A DNA stretch of 64,000 nt from the NCBI GenBank assembly GCA_947499715.1, contig CANMPL010000010.1, positions 56,447 to 120,446 of the forward strand, written 5' to 3'. The position numbers and the translations under genes were made by a program. Numbering within the stretch: position 1 is the stretch's first letter; the number at the start of each line of letters is the position of its first letter. This DNA comes from an uncultured Paracoccaceae bacterium (GTDB lineage: Bacteria; Pseudomonadota; Alphaproteobacteria; Rhodobacterales; Rhodobacteraceae). The notes beneath the pieces were generated by a model that saw only the letters and a program-made list of their open reading frames with translations, had not been told where the DNA came from and made no database searches. This document shows, one piece after another, positions 35,900 to 46,004 of this stretch.

Positions 35900-36457
35900 A
35901 TGTCCATTCTCAAACGCGGTATGAAGGGTGCACCTGTCAAACGGTTGCAGGAAAAGCTGGGTGTTGATGCCGATGGCGACTTCGGCCCCGGTACCGAACG
36001 TGCACTCAAGGAATATCAAAAAGCGAACGATCTTGCGGTCGACGGGATCGCTGGCCCCGACACCTTCACCGTGATTGGCCTGCCCGAACTCATTCTGCTG
36101 CGCGTCGGCTCCAGAGGCGAGGCGGTTAAGCTGTTGCAAATGGACCTGGGGATCGACGCCGATGGCAAGTTCGGCCCCGGCACCAAAAAGGCTGTGCAGG
36201 CGTTTCAAACCTCCAAGGAATTGCCCGCCGACGGCATCGCGGGCCCAAATACCTTGTCCCAAATGTTGATGTTCGCAGGCATGATGACGCCGCAGACGGT
36301 GAAACTGGCAGAGGTCAAGCCCGAAGAAGAACACTTCGAAAGTGAACCGCTGCCAGAGGTTAAAGGCGTTGAACCCGTCAAGGGTGAGGCCATCGAAGTT
36401 GCAGAAACCTCAGAGGAGAAATCCGTCTGGGGTAAGGTCAAAGGCTGGTTCGGCTAG
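35900..36457 (+). CDS. Protein with two peptidoglycan-binding (PG_binding_1) domains
   Basis: This 185-residue protein has two tandem PG_binding_1 modules. The first is GMKGAPVKRLQEKLG ending with DGIAGPDTF (residues about 6-60) and the second is GSRGEAVKLLQMDLG ending with DGIAGPNTL (about 71-128). An acidic linker follows, and the short tail SVWGKVKGWFG is amphipathic. No signal peptide is present, although the domain normally binds cell wall. Export by another route or a different ligand is possible. I choose ATG 35900 with AAAAAGGAAG upstream; the frame is open back to 35573 across the opposite-strand DUF4864 gene, which is not coding here. Confidence 0.82.
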   Translation: MSILKRGMKGAPVKRLQEKLGVDADGDFGPGTERALKEYQKANDLAVDGIAGPDTFTVIGLPELILLRVGSRGEAVKLLQMDLGIDADGKFGPGTKKAVQAFQTSKELPADGIAGPNTLSQMLMFAGMMTPQTVKLAEVKPEEEHFESEPLPEVKGVEPVKGEAIEVAETSEEKSVWGKVKGWFG

Positions 36458-36480
36458 GCCGATCCGACCCTGACACGCGT

Positions 36481-36505
36481 GTTGGCCGATCAAGCTTCGG
36501 CCAAC
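36481..36505. terminator. Hairpin at a convergent junction, over the lysK stop
   Basis: GTTGGCCGA (36481-36489) and TCGGCCAAC (36497-36505) form a perfect 9-bp stem. Its 7-base loop contains the lysK stop codon. It lies between two convergent genes, so it may end or protect both mRNAs. No T-run is present on either side. Confidence 0.4.
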
Positions 36506-38055
36506 CGCCCTTCAATCAGCGCGATTGTCTCTTCAACACCATAAAGCGCAATAAACCCGCCAAAGCGTGGCCCCTGTGACGCCCCAAGCAGCACCTCATA
36601 AAGCGCCGTAAACCAGCTACGCAGCGGGTCAAAGTCATGCGCCTTGCCGATGGCAAACACCTCGGTTTGCAAGGCTTCGGCATCTAACCCGCCAGTCCAC
36701 CCCTTGAGCATCTTCACCAGATCCTCCATCGCCGCCCGCTCTTTTTCATCTGGCGCGCGGTAGACCTTGGTCGGCTTCACAAAGTCATTGTAATACCGCA
36801 CCGCAAACCCGGCGGCCTGATCCATCTGCGAGTTATTTTCCGCACTCGCGTCCGGCGCATACCGCTGGATGAACCCCCAAAGGGTGTCCTTGTCCTCCGC
36901 GCCCGAAACAGACGCCAGATTCAGCAACATCGCAAACGGCACGACCATATCGGACGCAGGCACGTTGTGGCCGTGGATGTGGAAGACCGGGTTATTGGCC
37001 CGCGCCGCCGCATCTTGATCCGCATAGGCCCTTAGCTGCTGATGATACTCGTCCACCGCCTTGGGGATGACGTCAAAGTGCATCCGCTTGGCCGTCTTCG
37101 GCTTGAGGTACATGAAATACGACAGGCTCTCTGTGCTGGCATAGGTCAGCCACTCGTCAATCGAGATCCCATTGCCCGACGACTTCGAAATCTTCTGCCC
37201 ATTCTCATCCAGAAACAGCTCATAGCTGAAGTGCTCTGGCTTCTTGCCGCCCAAAATCTCGCAAATCCGGTCGTAGATCGCCGTATTGGTCGCGTGTTCT
37301 TTGCCGTACATCTCAAAATCAACGTCCAGCGCCGCCCAGCGCGCGCCAAAATCCGGCTTCCACTGCAACTTCACATTGCCGCCTGTGACCGGCAGCGTCC
37401 ATTCCTTGCCATCTTCATCATCAAAGGTGACCGTGTGGTTTACGCCATCGACTTTCTTCATCGGCACATAAAGCACCCGGTCCGTCTCGGGATGGATCGG
37501 CAGAAAGATCGAATAGGTCGCCGCCCGTTCTTCGCGCAGTGACTTCAACATGACCTTCATCACATCATCATACCGCTCTGCGGCACGCTTCAGAACCTCA
37601 TCAAACTGACCCGTGCGATAGAACTCTTTGGCAGAGTAAAACTCATACTCAAACCCAAACGTATCCAGAAACCGGCGCAACATTGCGTTGTTATGATCGC
37701 CAAAGCTTTCGTGCGTGCCAAAGGGGTCAGGCACAGATGTCAATGGCTTGTGCATATGCTCTGCTAGCATCTCTTGCTGGGGCACATTGCCCGGCACTTT
37801 ACGCATCCCGTCCAGATCGTCGGAAAAACAAATCAGCTTGGTTGGAATGTCCGAAATCACCTCAAACGCCCGTCGGATCATCGTCGTGCGCAAAACCTCA
37901 CCAAAGGTGCCAATATGCGGCAGCCCGGACGGCCCATAGCCTGTCTCAAACAGCACATGATCCTTGCCCGACGCTTCAACCCGTTTCAGCAACCGGCGCG
38001 CCTCTTCAAAGGGCCAGGCCTTGGAGTTCATCGCAGCATCGCGGAAAGTCGTCAT
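36490..38055 (-). CDS. lysK: Lysyl-tRNA synthetase, class I
   Basis: This class I LysRS charges tRNA-Lys. It is the archaeal-type enzyme that replaces the class II LysRS in many alphaproteobacteria. The 521-residue protein has the HIGH-type motif [12 protein letters not shown] and the KMSKS-type motif [13 protein letters not shown]. The C-terminal helical region is normal and the length is typical. It is a monocistronic gene meeting the peptidoglycan-binding gene tail to tail. No class II lysS is visible in the window. Confidence 0.96.
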   Translation of the reverse strand: MTTFRDAAMNSKAWPFEEARRLLKRVEASGKDHVLFETGYGPSGLPHIGTFGEVLRTTMIRRAFEVISDIPTKLICFSDDLDGMRKVPGNVPQQEMLAEHMHKPLTSVPDPFGTHESFGDHNNAMLRRFLDTFGFEYEFYSAKEFYRTGQFDEVLKRAAERYDDVMKVMLKSLREERAATYSIFLPIHPETDRVLYVPMKKVDGVNHTVTFDDEDGKEWTLPVTGGNVKLQWKPDFGARWAALDVDFEMYGKEHATNTAIYDRICEILGGKKPEHFSYELFLDENGQKISKSSGNGISIDEWLTYASTESLSYFMYLKPKTAKRMHFDVIPKAVDEYHQQLRAYADQDAAARANNPVFHIHGHNVPASDMVVPFAMLLNLASVSGAEDKDTLWGFIQRYAPDASAENNSQMDQAAGFAVRYYNDFVKPTKVYRAPDEKERAAMEDLVKMLKGWTGGLDAEALQTEVFAIGKAHDFDPLRSWFTALYEVLLGASQGPRFGGFIALYGVEETIALIEGRLAEA

Positions 38056-38170
38056 GATCGTTTCTCACAGGTAAAGCGCGCCCCTGATTGGTCGCACATC
38101 GCGCACTCCCTATTGCGGCAGGCCCGCAGGGTCAATAAATGGGGTGAAGACACCCAGCAAAGGACGCGCC

Positions 38171-38590
38171 ATGACCATTGAACAACCGCTCTCGGCAGAG
38201 GATGCACTGGCCGCCCTGATGATCACTGTCTCCGCCGCCGACGCAGATATCCGCACTGCGGAGCTTGTAAAGATAAATAACGCAATCAACAACTTACCTG
38301 TCTTCGCCGACTATGACGTCGACCATTTGCCGCGCATCAGCCAGATGGTCTTTGACCTCTTGGAACAAGAAGACGGGCTAGAGGCGCTTTTTGGTCTGAT
38401 CCGTGACGCCTTGCCCGAAAAGCTCTATGAGACGGCATATGCCTTCTCTTGTGACGTGGCTGCTGCTGATGGCACCATTGGTTCTGCGGAATCGCGGATG
38501 CTCGAAGAAATTCGCTACGAGTTCGAGATTGACCGCCTCCACGCTGCCGCAATCGAACGCGGCGCACGCGCACGCCACATGACGTTGTGA
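38171..38590 (+). CDS. TerB-like (tellurite resistance fold) protein
   Basis: This 139-residue, all-helical acidic protein has the TerB pattern LAALMITVSAADADIRTAEL and FSCDVAAADGTIGSAESRML, with paired Asp-rich loops that can bind divalent cations. TerB-like domains act in stress and envelope processes. No other ter gene is nearby, so tellurite resistance is not implied. I choose ATG 38171 with AAAGGA upstream; an in-frame ATG at 38144 is less likely. Confidence 0.8.
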   Translation: MTIEQPLSAEDALAALMITVSAADADIRTAELVKINNAINNLPVFADYDVDHLPRISQMVFDLLEQEDGLEALFGLIRDALPEKLYETAYAFSCDVAAADGTIGSAESRMLEEIRYEFEIDRLHAAAIERGARARHMTL

Positions 38591-38606
38591 CCCCGCGCCG
38601 CGCGAT

Positions 38607-39791
38607 CTAACTGTCAAAAAACGAATAAATCGCCGCCATCATGTCGTGCCAGCTTTGCTCTTCTGGCATCGGATAATGATTGCGGCTCTCCAGCACCATC
38701 AACTCCGCGCCTGCAATGCCCCGGGCAAATTTCTGCCCCTCAGACAAGGGATGAACCGCATCACCGCGGCTATGCATCACAAGTGTCGGCGCGCGGACTT
38801 GGCCAAGCCGGTCCGCAATCGAAAGGTGGTTAAAATAGTCGCGCCCAGAGATTTCGTTTTCGACCGGGCAGGCATTCTGCAAGATATGGGCGATCCGTCG
38901 CAACGCCTCTGGGCTTGCGGTCGGATGGTAAACGGCCAAATAGCCCGAAACAAAGGGACTATCTGGTGTTTCCCATCCCGCCTTTGCCATGTTCAAGATG
39001 GCATCTTCCGTCGGAAATTTCTGGCCCTTGTCCCTGATAGAGCGGCCATCAACATACCCGCCCAGCGTCACGAGGCGGGTCACGAGTGACGGGAACATAG
39101 CCGCAAATTCGACGGCAATCATTGCACCACTGGACGTGCCCAAGACCGCAACTTGATCAATGCCCAATACATCCAGAACCGCTTTGGCATCTTTGGCACT
39201 GCGCTCTGTGCTGAAGTCATCAACGTCAAGATCCGAAAGCCCGCAGCCGCGCTGGTCGATCCGGATCAGCGTAAAACTTTTCCCCAAGGCATCAAAAGTC
39301 TGCCGCTCGGGTGAATCGGTCCATTCAAGCTCAAGATGCGTCGGGTGATGTGCCAACCGCAGCAACGGCGGCCCTATGCCCGACGTTGCAAATGCGATTT
39401 TCACCCCATCATCAGCCGTCGCATAACGCACGCGAAGCGGCTCTTCCGGGTGCCTAACAACTGACGCTTCGGCCGCGTCACACGTGACGTCTGCTACAAA
39501 TTGCAAGCCACGCCGCGCAACAGTGCGAATTATCCGCTGCTGTTTTCCATCATCCCCAACAGCCCGACGCACCGCCGCAATGCGCGCGCTCATGGCAGAT
39601 TCAGACACGATCCGGCCGCCCCAAATCTCTTCGATAAGTTGATCCTTCGTCACCAGGGCGCCAGCGTTCTTCACCAAAAGATGCAGCAGATCAAAAACCT
39701 GCGGCTCAATTTGTTGGGCATCACCGCCCTGAAAAAGTGAATGCGCTTCAATGTCTAAAATGTAGTCAAAAAATTCGTATCGCATGATCAC
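38607..39791 (-). CDS. Winged-helix DNA-binding / alpha-beta hydrolase fusion regulator
   Basis: This 394-residue protein starts with an OmpR/CadC-type winged helix (about residues 3-100: QVFDLLHLLVKNAGALVTKDQLIEEIWGG, then the recognition region and RRGLQFVADV). An alpha/beta hydrolase domain follows (about 118-394) with a full catalytic triad: nucleophile elbow GTSSGA, acid in MHSRGDAVHP and His in ESRNHYPMP. It has no receiver or membrane domain, so it may be a one-component regulator whose hydrolase domain binds or cleaves the signal. It is transcribed away from a small membrane-protein gene that it could control. Confidence 0.85.
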   Translation of the reverse strand: MIMRYEFFDYILDIEAHSLFQGGDAQQIEPQVFDLLHLLVKNAGALVTKDQLIEEIWGGRIVSESAMSARIAAVRRAVGDDGKQQRIIRTVARRGLQFVADVTCDAAEASVVRHPEEPLRVRYATADDGVKIAFATSGIGPPLLRLAHHPTHLELEWTDSPERQTFDALGKSFTLIRIDQRGCGLSDLDVDDFSTERSAKDAKAVLDVLGIDQVAVLGTSSGAMIAVEFAAMFPSLVTRLVTLGGYVDGRSIRDKGQKFPTEDAILNMAKAGWETPDSPFVSGYLAVYHPTASPEALRRIAHILQNACPVENEISGRDYFNHLSIADRLGQVRAPTLVMHSRGDAVHPLSEGQKFARGIAGAELMVLESRNHYPMPEEQSWHDMMAAIYSFFDS

Positions 39792-39936
39792 ACTGAACGG
39801 CGAAATAATGTTTCATGCAAGGATTTGCGCGGACATAGCCATTTCAAAGGCCTTTCACAGGGGTTTCACAAGAGTTCCATCAAGCGGCAAAGCCCTTTGC
39901 CCGTCAGATTGGTCTCGCAAGAGAAGGAGAGGCCCA

Positions 39937-40107
39937 ATGCACCCGATCATCGACACCGCCATGCTCAAACATCACCGGATCGACTACCGCGCCAAGATTG
40001 ACAAAGACGGTGCAGGGCGGCCAAGGACGATACGTCCGGTCATTGTTGTGCTGATCTCAGTCTTGGCCCTGGCCGCGATCAATTTGGGAACAGGTCTCGC
40101 AGCGTGA
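39937..40107 (+). CDS. Small single-span membrane protein
   Basis: This 56-residue protein begins MHPIIDTAMLKHHRIDYRAK. It is basic for about 30 residues and ends in one hydrophobic helix (VIVVLISVLALAAINLGTGL). The AAGGAGAG ribosome binding site 6 bases upstream strongly supports this start. The frame is open upstream to 39784, but that part has no family character. It is divergent from the hydrolase-type regulator. Confidence 0.6.
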   Translation: MHPIIDTAMLKHHRIDYRAKIDKDGAGRPRTIRPVIVVLISVLALAAINLGTGLAA

Positions 40108-40140
40108 TGATCTCTGAAGCAAAAAGCCCAGCGTCTTAGG

Positions 40141-41628
40141 TCAGCCCAACCGCGCCCAACGCAGTAAGATGTCTTGCTGCAACCGCTTCGCCTTGGTGTT
40201 GAATGTGATCGACCCGTTTGGCTGCTCATCGCCCGCAGCTTTGCCGCGTTCCCGCGCCTCCAGGTCGGCGGCAAATATTGCAAACGACAGCCTCCGCCCT
40301 CCTGCGGTCGTCACATACCCGGCGAGGGTCGACACAAAATTCAGTGTGCCCGTCTTGGCCCGCACGGCACCCGGCGCGTCCTTTAGGGGTCGCCCGTTGT
40401 CATCACGCCAAACAATGTCTTTCAGGATCGGGTTCAGAACGCCGCTCACACCCTGCGCATTCAACAAGCCCACCATATCCGCCGCACTGATCCGCGACGC
40501 ATCACCAAGCCCCGAATGGTCCACAAACTCAGGCGAAATCCCCGCCCTGTCCTGCACCCAACGCGTCATCCCAAGTGCCGACGTGCGCAGCCCCCGTCGC
40601 TGCCCCGACAATCCCGCCGTCGCCGTCATCCCTGCGGCCTCTGCCGTCAGATTTGTCGAAAACCGCAGCATATCCCGCATCACGCGGGTCAACGGCGCGC
40701 TGTTATGAACGGCAATCACCCCTGCCTCGGGCAAAGTCGTAATCCGTTGCGCCACCGGCAGGTCCAAACCATGCTCTTTCATGAAGGTTCGAAAAACATC
40801 GCCCGCATACAACGCCGGATACCGTACCGGCAGCCAGCGGGAACCTTCCCCACCCAGCGCGCCTTTGGCGACACTCCATTGGTCAATTCCGCCGCCATCG
40901 CGATAGGCGTAAACCGGTGTTGTCCTGTCCGCCAAATTCATCCGCGCCATCGACACTCCGGGCCTGCGCGTTTCGCTGCGCGCCTCCATGGTGACGTCGT
41001 AACCTGTGCCTTGCCGCTTCCACTCGAAATGCACGCGGTTGAAATTTAAGTTCAATCCAGACACCGCCGGGTTGTAGCCCAAATGGTCCAGCTGGCTTTC
41101 GTCAATCTCTTCCACCCCCGGCAGCGCACCGCCCCAGACAAGAAACCGGCCCGTGACTTCTGTCACGCCAGTCGCTTTGAGTGTTTCCGATAGTGCAAAC
41201 AAATCATCCGTCAGCAAATTCGGATCGCCACCTCCGGCAAGGATCAGATCTCCGTCGATCTTACCCTCAACGACCGGGGCCGTCGCGTAGATACGAGTAT
41301 CAAAACGGTAATTCCCGCCCAAAATCTCAAGGGCATAAAGTGCCGTCACCGCTTTGGTCACACTTGCAGGCGGGCGTGGCACCGCCCCGTCGATTGCCTC
41401 AATCACCTCGCCCGTGACCGCATCAGCGATCACAAAACCGACCTGCCCGGCCAACCCTGCCTCGGCGATCATGTCACCAGTGCTCAGCCGCGCTTTCGGC
41501 CGCACCCGCGGCAGATTGGTGCGCCGCGCCTCTGGCCGAAGCGACGTCAGCGGAGCATTCGCCCACGCAGCCGAGCCATATAAACCAAGTCCCGCAATCA
41601 TTGCGCGACGTGTCAAATTCTCCGTCAT
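40141..41628 (-). CDS. dacB: D-alanyl-D-alanine carboxypeptidase/endopeptidase (PBP4, DacB)
   Basis: This 495-residue penicillin-binding protein trims or cleaves peptidoglycan cross-links in the periplasm. The active-site motifs are SVTK (PPASVTKAVTALYALEIL), STN (FSTNLTAE) and KTG (RAKTGTLNFVS). The N-terminal signal has twin arginines (LTRRAMIAGLGLYGSAAWA), so Tat export is possible. It lies 47 bases downstream of nadD and may be cotranscribed with it. Confidence 0.93.
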   Translation of the reverse strand: MTENLTRRAMIAGLGLYGSAAWANAPLTSLRPEARRTNLPRVRPKARLSTGDMIAEAGLAGQVGFVIADAVTGEVIEAIDGAVPRPPASVTKAVTALYALEILGGNYRFDTRIYATAPVVEGKIDGDLILAGGGDPNLLTDDLFALSETLKATGVTEVTGRFLVWGGALPGVEEIDESQLDHLGYNPAVSGLNLNFNRVHFEWKRQGTGYDVTMEARSETRRPGVSMARMNLADRTTPVYAYRDGGGIDQWSVAKGALGGEGSRWLPVRYPALYAGDVFRTFMKEHGLDLPVAQRITTLPEAGVIAVHNSAPLTRVMRDMLRFSTNLTAEAAGMTATAGLSGQRRGLRTSALGMTRWVQDRAGISPEFVDHSGLGDASRISAADMVGLLNAQGVSGVLNPILKDIVWRDDNGRPLKDAPGAVRAKTGTLNFVSTLAGYVTTAGGRRLSFAIFAADLEARERGKAAGDEQPNGSITFNTKAKRLQQDILLRWARLG

Positions 41629-41675
41629 GACAGAACCCTATTCCCCGCGGCCACTGACATTCAACTGCCCCCGCA

Positions 41676-42284
41676 TCACAGCGGCGCGACCCATTCGCCG
41701 CGTTGCCGAATGGCAGAGGATGATTGCGCATTCATCGGCAGGTTCACAAAGCACCATGTCGGCGCCTCCGCTCTTGCCAAACACACCGATGCCTGCGCCG
41801 ACATCTTTGCGCTCCGGTAGACGCGTGCGGCCTTGGATAGCCGCGCCGCCACCCGGTCTCCCGGGCGTGCGAGCACCCCGACGGGGACGTTTTCCATGAT
41901 GTCCCGCCAATTTTGCCATTGGTGAAACTGGATTAGATTGTCCGCCCCCATCAGCCAAACAAACCGCACACCGGGATAATGTGCGCGAAGTGCCGCCAGC
42001 GTCTGCGCAGTATAACGCGTTCCCAGTTTCGCCTCGATGTCCGTGACTGTGACCCGCGGATGCTGCATCAACGCGCAAGCTGCCTGCATCCGCGCAGAAA
42101 ACGGCGCAGGGCCGCGCTTCTTCAATGGGTTCCCCGGTGTGACCAGCCACCAGATGCGGTCCAAATTGAAACGGGCCAATGCCGCACGCGTGATCTGAAC
42201 ATGGCCCTCGTGGGCCGGGTCAAACGACCCACCCAACAGCCCCACCGTCTGACCATGTTTCGCTATCGGAAGTCCCTGTCGCAT
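41676..42284 (-). CDS. nadD: Nicotinate-nucleotide adenylyltransferase NadD
   Basis: The enzyme makes deamido-NAD from nicotinate mononucleotide and ATP. The 202-residue protein has the nucleotidyltransferase motif [33 protein letters not shown] and the late [11 protein letters not shown] (ISSTxIR-type) motif. The next enzyme of the pathway, nadE, is at 56.5 kb in the same window. Confidence 0.93.
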   Translation of the reverse strand: MRQGLPIAKHGQTVGLLGGSFDPAHEGHVQITRAALARFNLDRIWWLVTPGNPLKKRGPAPFSARMQAACALMQHPRVTVTDIEAKLGTRYTAQTLAALRAHYPGVRFVWLMGADNLIQFHQWQNWRDIMENVPVGVLARPGDRVAARLSKAARVYRSAKMSAQASVCLARAEAPTWCFVNLPMNAQSSSAIRQRGEWVAPL

Positions 42285-42407
42285 GGCCCATTCTAAAACG
42301 CCGCACAGGCAAGGATGTAAAGCGCAAAAGGCGAAAATCAGGCCGCCGTTAAGGTTCTAAAAAGATCTCTCGTAGTAGGACTGAAGGGCATCAAGATTGG
42401 ATCTGCC

Positions 42408-44315
42408 ATGCTCGCCACTTACATTGCGGCCATACTCTTTCTCGCATGTGTCGGACTATGTGTTGTCGCCATGCGGTCCCGGCAGGACCTGCATCTTCTG
42501 CGATCTGATTTCGCAACACTCAAGGCCAGCGCAGAAGTTGAGCTTCGCAATTCAAACCTGCACCGGATCGCCTGTTCAAACACCGATGACGGACTGGTTA
42601 TTCAGGGGTTAGATGGGCGCATTCGCTGGGTCAATCCTGCCTATTGCAGGATCATGGGCTATCCCGCAGAAGAGGTGTTGGGGCGAAATCCTTTAGAATT
42701 CGCGATGCGACCCGAAGACAAACTTTCTGCCGAAGCCATTGAAAAATTTCAATATAATCGCGACGATCCCAATTGGGGTCGCCTTTCGCTTTACCGCAGC
42801 GTGCGCAAGAACGGCGAAGAGTTCTGGAATCAGATCCGGGTGTCTTTCCATGAAGACGACGACGGCAAAGAATACGTCATCTTGGTTTGCCGCGATGTCA
42901 GTAATGAGGTTGATCGCGAGAAAGAGCTGCAAGAGAAATCGGCAGAGCTTGAACATGTCGCCGCCCATGATGTCCTGACCGGCGTGGCAAATCGTGCCCG
43001 TATGATGCAGTTCACAAATGCGGCCCTCGAAAAGACGCGCGAAAATGGATCAAGTGTTGGCCTGCTCCAAATCGACCTTGATAAGTTCAAACAGGTCAAT
43101 GACACCTATGGGCATTCTGCGGGTGATGCGGTTTTGCGGCATATATCCGATAACATATCAAAAACGCTGCGAAAAACCGATTTGCTCGCTCGGATGGGCG
43201 GTGACGAATTTGTAGCCGTCTGCACGCAATTCAGCAGCGCAGATCAACTCAAACGACTTGGCGTGGCGTTGATCGATAGCGTCAAGACACCGTTGATTTT
43301 TGAAGGCCACAAGATCGTGCCTTCTATCAGTATTGGCGCGGTTCTTTCGGATTCCGACAGCATGGATGTCGATGAACTTCTCAAAAAGGCGGACATCGCC
43401 CTTTACGAAGTCAAACGCGCCGGACGGGGCCACATCGCTGTTTACGACACGAAACTTCATCAAATCGTGCAACGTAAGTCGCGCCGTTCTGACGAATTGC
43501 AGCGGGCCATCCTGAACGATCAAATCACGTTCGACTTTCAGCCAACGATTGAGGTGGCGACTGGCCGGGTCTGCGCACTCGAAGCGCTTGCGCGTTGGAA
43601 AGACGGTCGCGGCGTAGACCATCTGCCTTCCGAATTCTTAGAAATCGCGCGCGATCTTGGGAGCATCGCCGACATCGACAATGCTGCAATGCAAACCACA
43701 ATTGAACTCCACTCCCAAATTATCGAAGCTGATATCGAAGGGATCAAAACCGGCTTCAACGCCTCCGAGGATTTCTTGTTGCAGCAAGATTGTCAGCAAC
43801 GGATTTTGTCGAAAATTCAAAAACATGGCATCGCCGCTGATCAATTCCGCATCGAATTGCCGCAAAGCCTTGTTTTCGCCGCCCAATCAGGGGAGCAGGA
43901 AAAGCGCGACGTGATTGAATGGCTTCACGAAAAAGGTTTCGCTACGATGCTTGACAGCTTTGGCGCAGGCTTTGCCGCCCTGTTGCAGATTGGTTCGCTC
44001 AATATGGCGGGTTTCAAGACATCGCTCGAACTTACCCGCGGTCTGGCTGAAAACCCATCAAACCAAAAAGCACTGCGAATGATAAACGAACTCGCCGCAG
44101 ACATGTCGCTCTCCAGCATTGTATTAGGGATCGAATCCCAAGCAGCCTATGATGCACTCCTGCCGGCCGGCGTCCGCTATGCCCAGGGCAATTGGCTGGC
44201 AAAACCGATCCCTTCGCAGCACGTCATCGGCTGGCTTAAGCAACATCAAATCGCAGATGGCAGTGCCAACATCTTGCATCCGCAATTGCCCCCGGACCAA
44301 CGCATCGCTATCTAG
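42408..44315 (+). CDS. PAS-GGDEF-EAL protein: likely diguanylate cyclase with degenerate EAL domain
   Basis: This 635-residue inner-membrane protein has one N-terminal helix (LATYIAAILFLACVGLCVVA), a PAS domain (about 57-165), a GGDEF domain (about 190-350) and an EAL domain (about 365-615). GGDEF is intact (ARMGGDEFVAV), with an inhibitory-site RKTD placed five residues before it, so c-di-GMP synthesis with product inhibition is predicted. EAL is present (CALEALARW), but other metal and catalytic residues are replaced: LPQS for LTES, LDSFG for DDFG, and LGIE for AEGVE. Phosphodiesterase activity is therefore doubtful. It is followed by ettA 33 bases later. Confidence 0.92.
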   Translation: MLATYIAAILFLACVGLCVVAMRSRQDLHLLRSDFATLKASAEVELRNSNLHRIACSNTDDGLVIQGLDGRIRWVNPAYCRIMGYPAEEVLGRNPLEFAMRPEDKLSAEAIEKFQYNRDDPNWGRLSLYRSVRKNGEEFWNQIRVSFHEDDDGKEYVILVCRDVSNEVDREKELQEKSAELEHVAAHDVLTGVANRARMMQFTNAALEKTRENGSSVGLLQIDLDKFKQVNDTYGHSAGDAVLRHISDNISKTLRKTDLLARMGGDEFVAVCTQFSSADQLKRLGVALIDSVKTPLIFEGHKIVPSISIGAVLSDSDSMDVDELLKKADIALYEVKRAGRGHIAVYDTKLHQIVQRKSRRSDELQRAILNDQITFDFQPTIEVATGRVCALEALARWKDGRGVDHLPSEFLEIARDLGSIADIDNAAMQTTIELHSQIIEADIEGIKTGFNASEDFLLQQDCQQRILSKIQKHGIAADQFRIELPQSLVFAAQSGEQEKRDVIEWLHEKGFATMLDSFGAGFAALLQIGSLNMAGFKTSLELTRGLAENPSNQKALRMINELAADMSLSSIVLGIESQAAYDALLPAGVRYAQGNWLAKPIPSQHVIGWLKQHQIADGSANILHPQLPPDQRIAI

Positions 44316-44348
44316 ACGCAAATCTTCTTTGCACAGTGAGCGACGCAC

Positions 44349-46004
44349 ATGGCCAGCTATCAATATGTCTATTTCATGGATGGCGTATCAAAAACCTATC
44401 CCGGTGGGAAAAAGGTATTTGAAAACATACGCTTGAACTTCCTTCCGGGTGTGAAAATTGGTGTTGTTGGTGTCAACGGCACTGGTAAATCCACCCTGAT
44501 GCGGATCATGGCAGGCCAAGACAAGGAATTTGCAGGCGAAGCATGGGCCGCCGAAGGTGCCCGCGTGGGCTATCTGCCGCAGGAACCCGAACTTGATGGC
44601 AATCTCACTGTCCGCGAAAACGTCATGCTTGGTGTGGCGGACAAAAAAGGCATCCTTGATCGCTACAATGAATTGGCGATGAACTACTCCGAAGAAACCG
44701 CCGACGAGATGGCAAAGCTTCAGGATGAGATTGACGCACAAAACCTCTGGGACCTCGATGCCCAGATTGACGTCAGCATGGAAGCGCTGCGCTGCCCCCC
44801 TGATGATGCATCCGTTGAAACCCTTTCGGGCGGTGAAAAGCGCCGCGTCGCGCTTTGCAAGCTCTTGCTCGAAGCGCCCGACATGCTGCTGCTTGACGAA
44901 CCGACCAACCACCTTGACGCCGAAACTATCGCTTGGCTTCAGCAGCATCTTATTGATTACAAAGGCACAATCCTAATCGTAACGCACGACCGCTATTTCC
45001 TCGATGCGATCACCGGTTGGATTCTCGAACTCGACCGTGGTTCAGGCATCCCGCATGAAGGCAATTATTCCAGCTGGCTGGAAGCCAAAGCCAAGCGCCT
45101 CGAAAAGGAAGCAAAAGAGGACAAATCCAAGCAACGGACATTGGAACGCGAACTCGAATGGATGCGTCAGGGCGCAAAGGCACGACAGGCCAAATCCAAA
45201 GCGCGAATCAGCGCCTACAATGATCTCGCCAATCAGTCCGAGCGTGAGAAAATGGGCCGGGCACAGATCATCATTCCAAACGGGCCGCGCCTTGGCTCTA
45301 AGGTGATCGCGGTCGAAAACCTCAAAAAGGCGATGGGCGACAAACTGCTGATCGAAGATCTGACCTTCGACCTTCCGCCTGGCGGTATTGTCGGTGTGAT
45401 CGGCCCCAACGGCGCTGGAAAATCGACCCTCTTCAGCATGCTGACCGGCCAGAACCAGCCCGACGAAGGGTCTGTTGAATATGGCGACACGGTCAAGCTG
45501 TCCTATGTTGACCAATCCCGCGACGCCCTAAGCCCAGAGGCAACGGTTTGGGAAGAAATCACAGGCGGCGCCGAGATTATCGAGCTTGGCGATGCTTCGA
45601 TGAACAGCCGCGCTTATTGTTCTGCCTTCAACTTCAAAGGCGGCGACCAACAGAAGAAGGTTGGCCTGCTGTCTGGCGGCGAACGCAATCGGGTTCACAT
45701 GGCGAAGCTTCTGAAATCAGGCGGCAACGTCCTGCTCCTTGACGAACCGACCAACGATCTCGATGTCGAAACACTGCGCGCGCTGGAAGACGCCTTGTCC
45801 AGCTTTGCAGGATGTGCCGTCGTCATCAGCCACGACCGCTTCTTCCTGGACCGGATCTGCACGCATATTCTGGCCTTTGAAGGTGACGCGCATGTTGAAT
45901 GGTTCCAAGGCAATTTTGAGGATTACGAAGAGGACAAGAAACGCCGTCTGGGTGCTGACGCGATGGAACCTAAGCGCATGAAACATAAGAAATTTGTCCG
46001 GTGA
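44349..46004 (+). CDS. ettA: Energy-dependent translational throttle protein EttA (ABC-F)
   Basis: This 551-residue ribosome-associated ABC-F ATPase gates entry of ribosomes into elongation according to ATP/ADP. It has two ABC cassettes, with Walker [10 protein letters not shown] and GPNGAGKST and signatures [13 protein letters not shown] and [13 protein letters not shown]. The EttA-type arm lies in cassette 1 and a [15 protein letters not shown] linker joins the cassettes. The C-terminus ([20 protein letters not shown]) is the usual EttA ending. A GTGA overlap couples it to the next gene. Confidence 0.95.
   Translation: MASYQYVYFMDGVSKTYPGGKKVFENIRLNFLPGVKIGVVGVNGTGKSTLMRIMAGQDKEFAGEAWAAEGARVGYLPQEPELDGNLTVRENVMLGVADKKGILDRYNELAMNYSEETADEMAKLQDEIDAQNLWDLDAQIDVSMEALRCPPDDASVETLSGGEKRRVALCKLLLEAPDMLLLDEPTNHLDAETIAWLQQHLIDYKGTILIVTHDRYFLDAITGWILELDRGSGIPHEGNYSSWLEAKAKRLEKEAKEDKSKQRTLERELEWMRQGAKARQAKSKARISAYNDLANQSEREKMGRAQIIIPNGPRLGSKVIAVENLKKAMGDKLLIEDLTFDLPPGGIVGVIGPNGAGKSTLFSMLTGQNQPDEGSVEYGDTVKLSYVDQSRDALSPEATVWEEITGGAEIIELGDASMNSRAYCSAFNFKGGDQQKKVGLLSGGERNRVHMAKLLKSGGNVLLLDEPTNDLDVETLRALEDALSSFAGCAVVISHDRFFLDRICTHILAFEGDAHVEWFQGNFEDYEEDKKRRLGADAMEPKRMKHKKFVR

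Noticed and set aside
35900..36457. Prophage lysis module with the tailspike-like gene
   Set aside because: No holin, endolysin catalytic domain, capsid, terminase or portal gene is present.
38171..38590. A tellurite resistance locus
   Set aside because: A single TerB-like protein without terC, terD or terZ is a common stand-alone fold.
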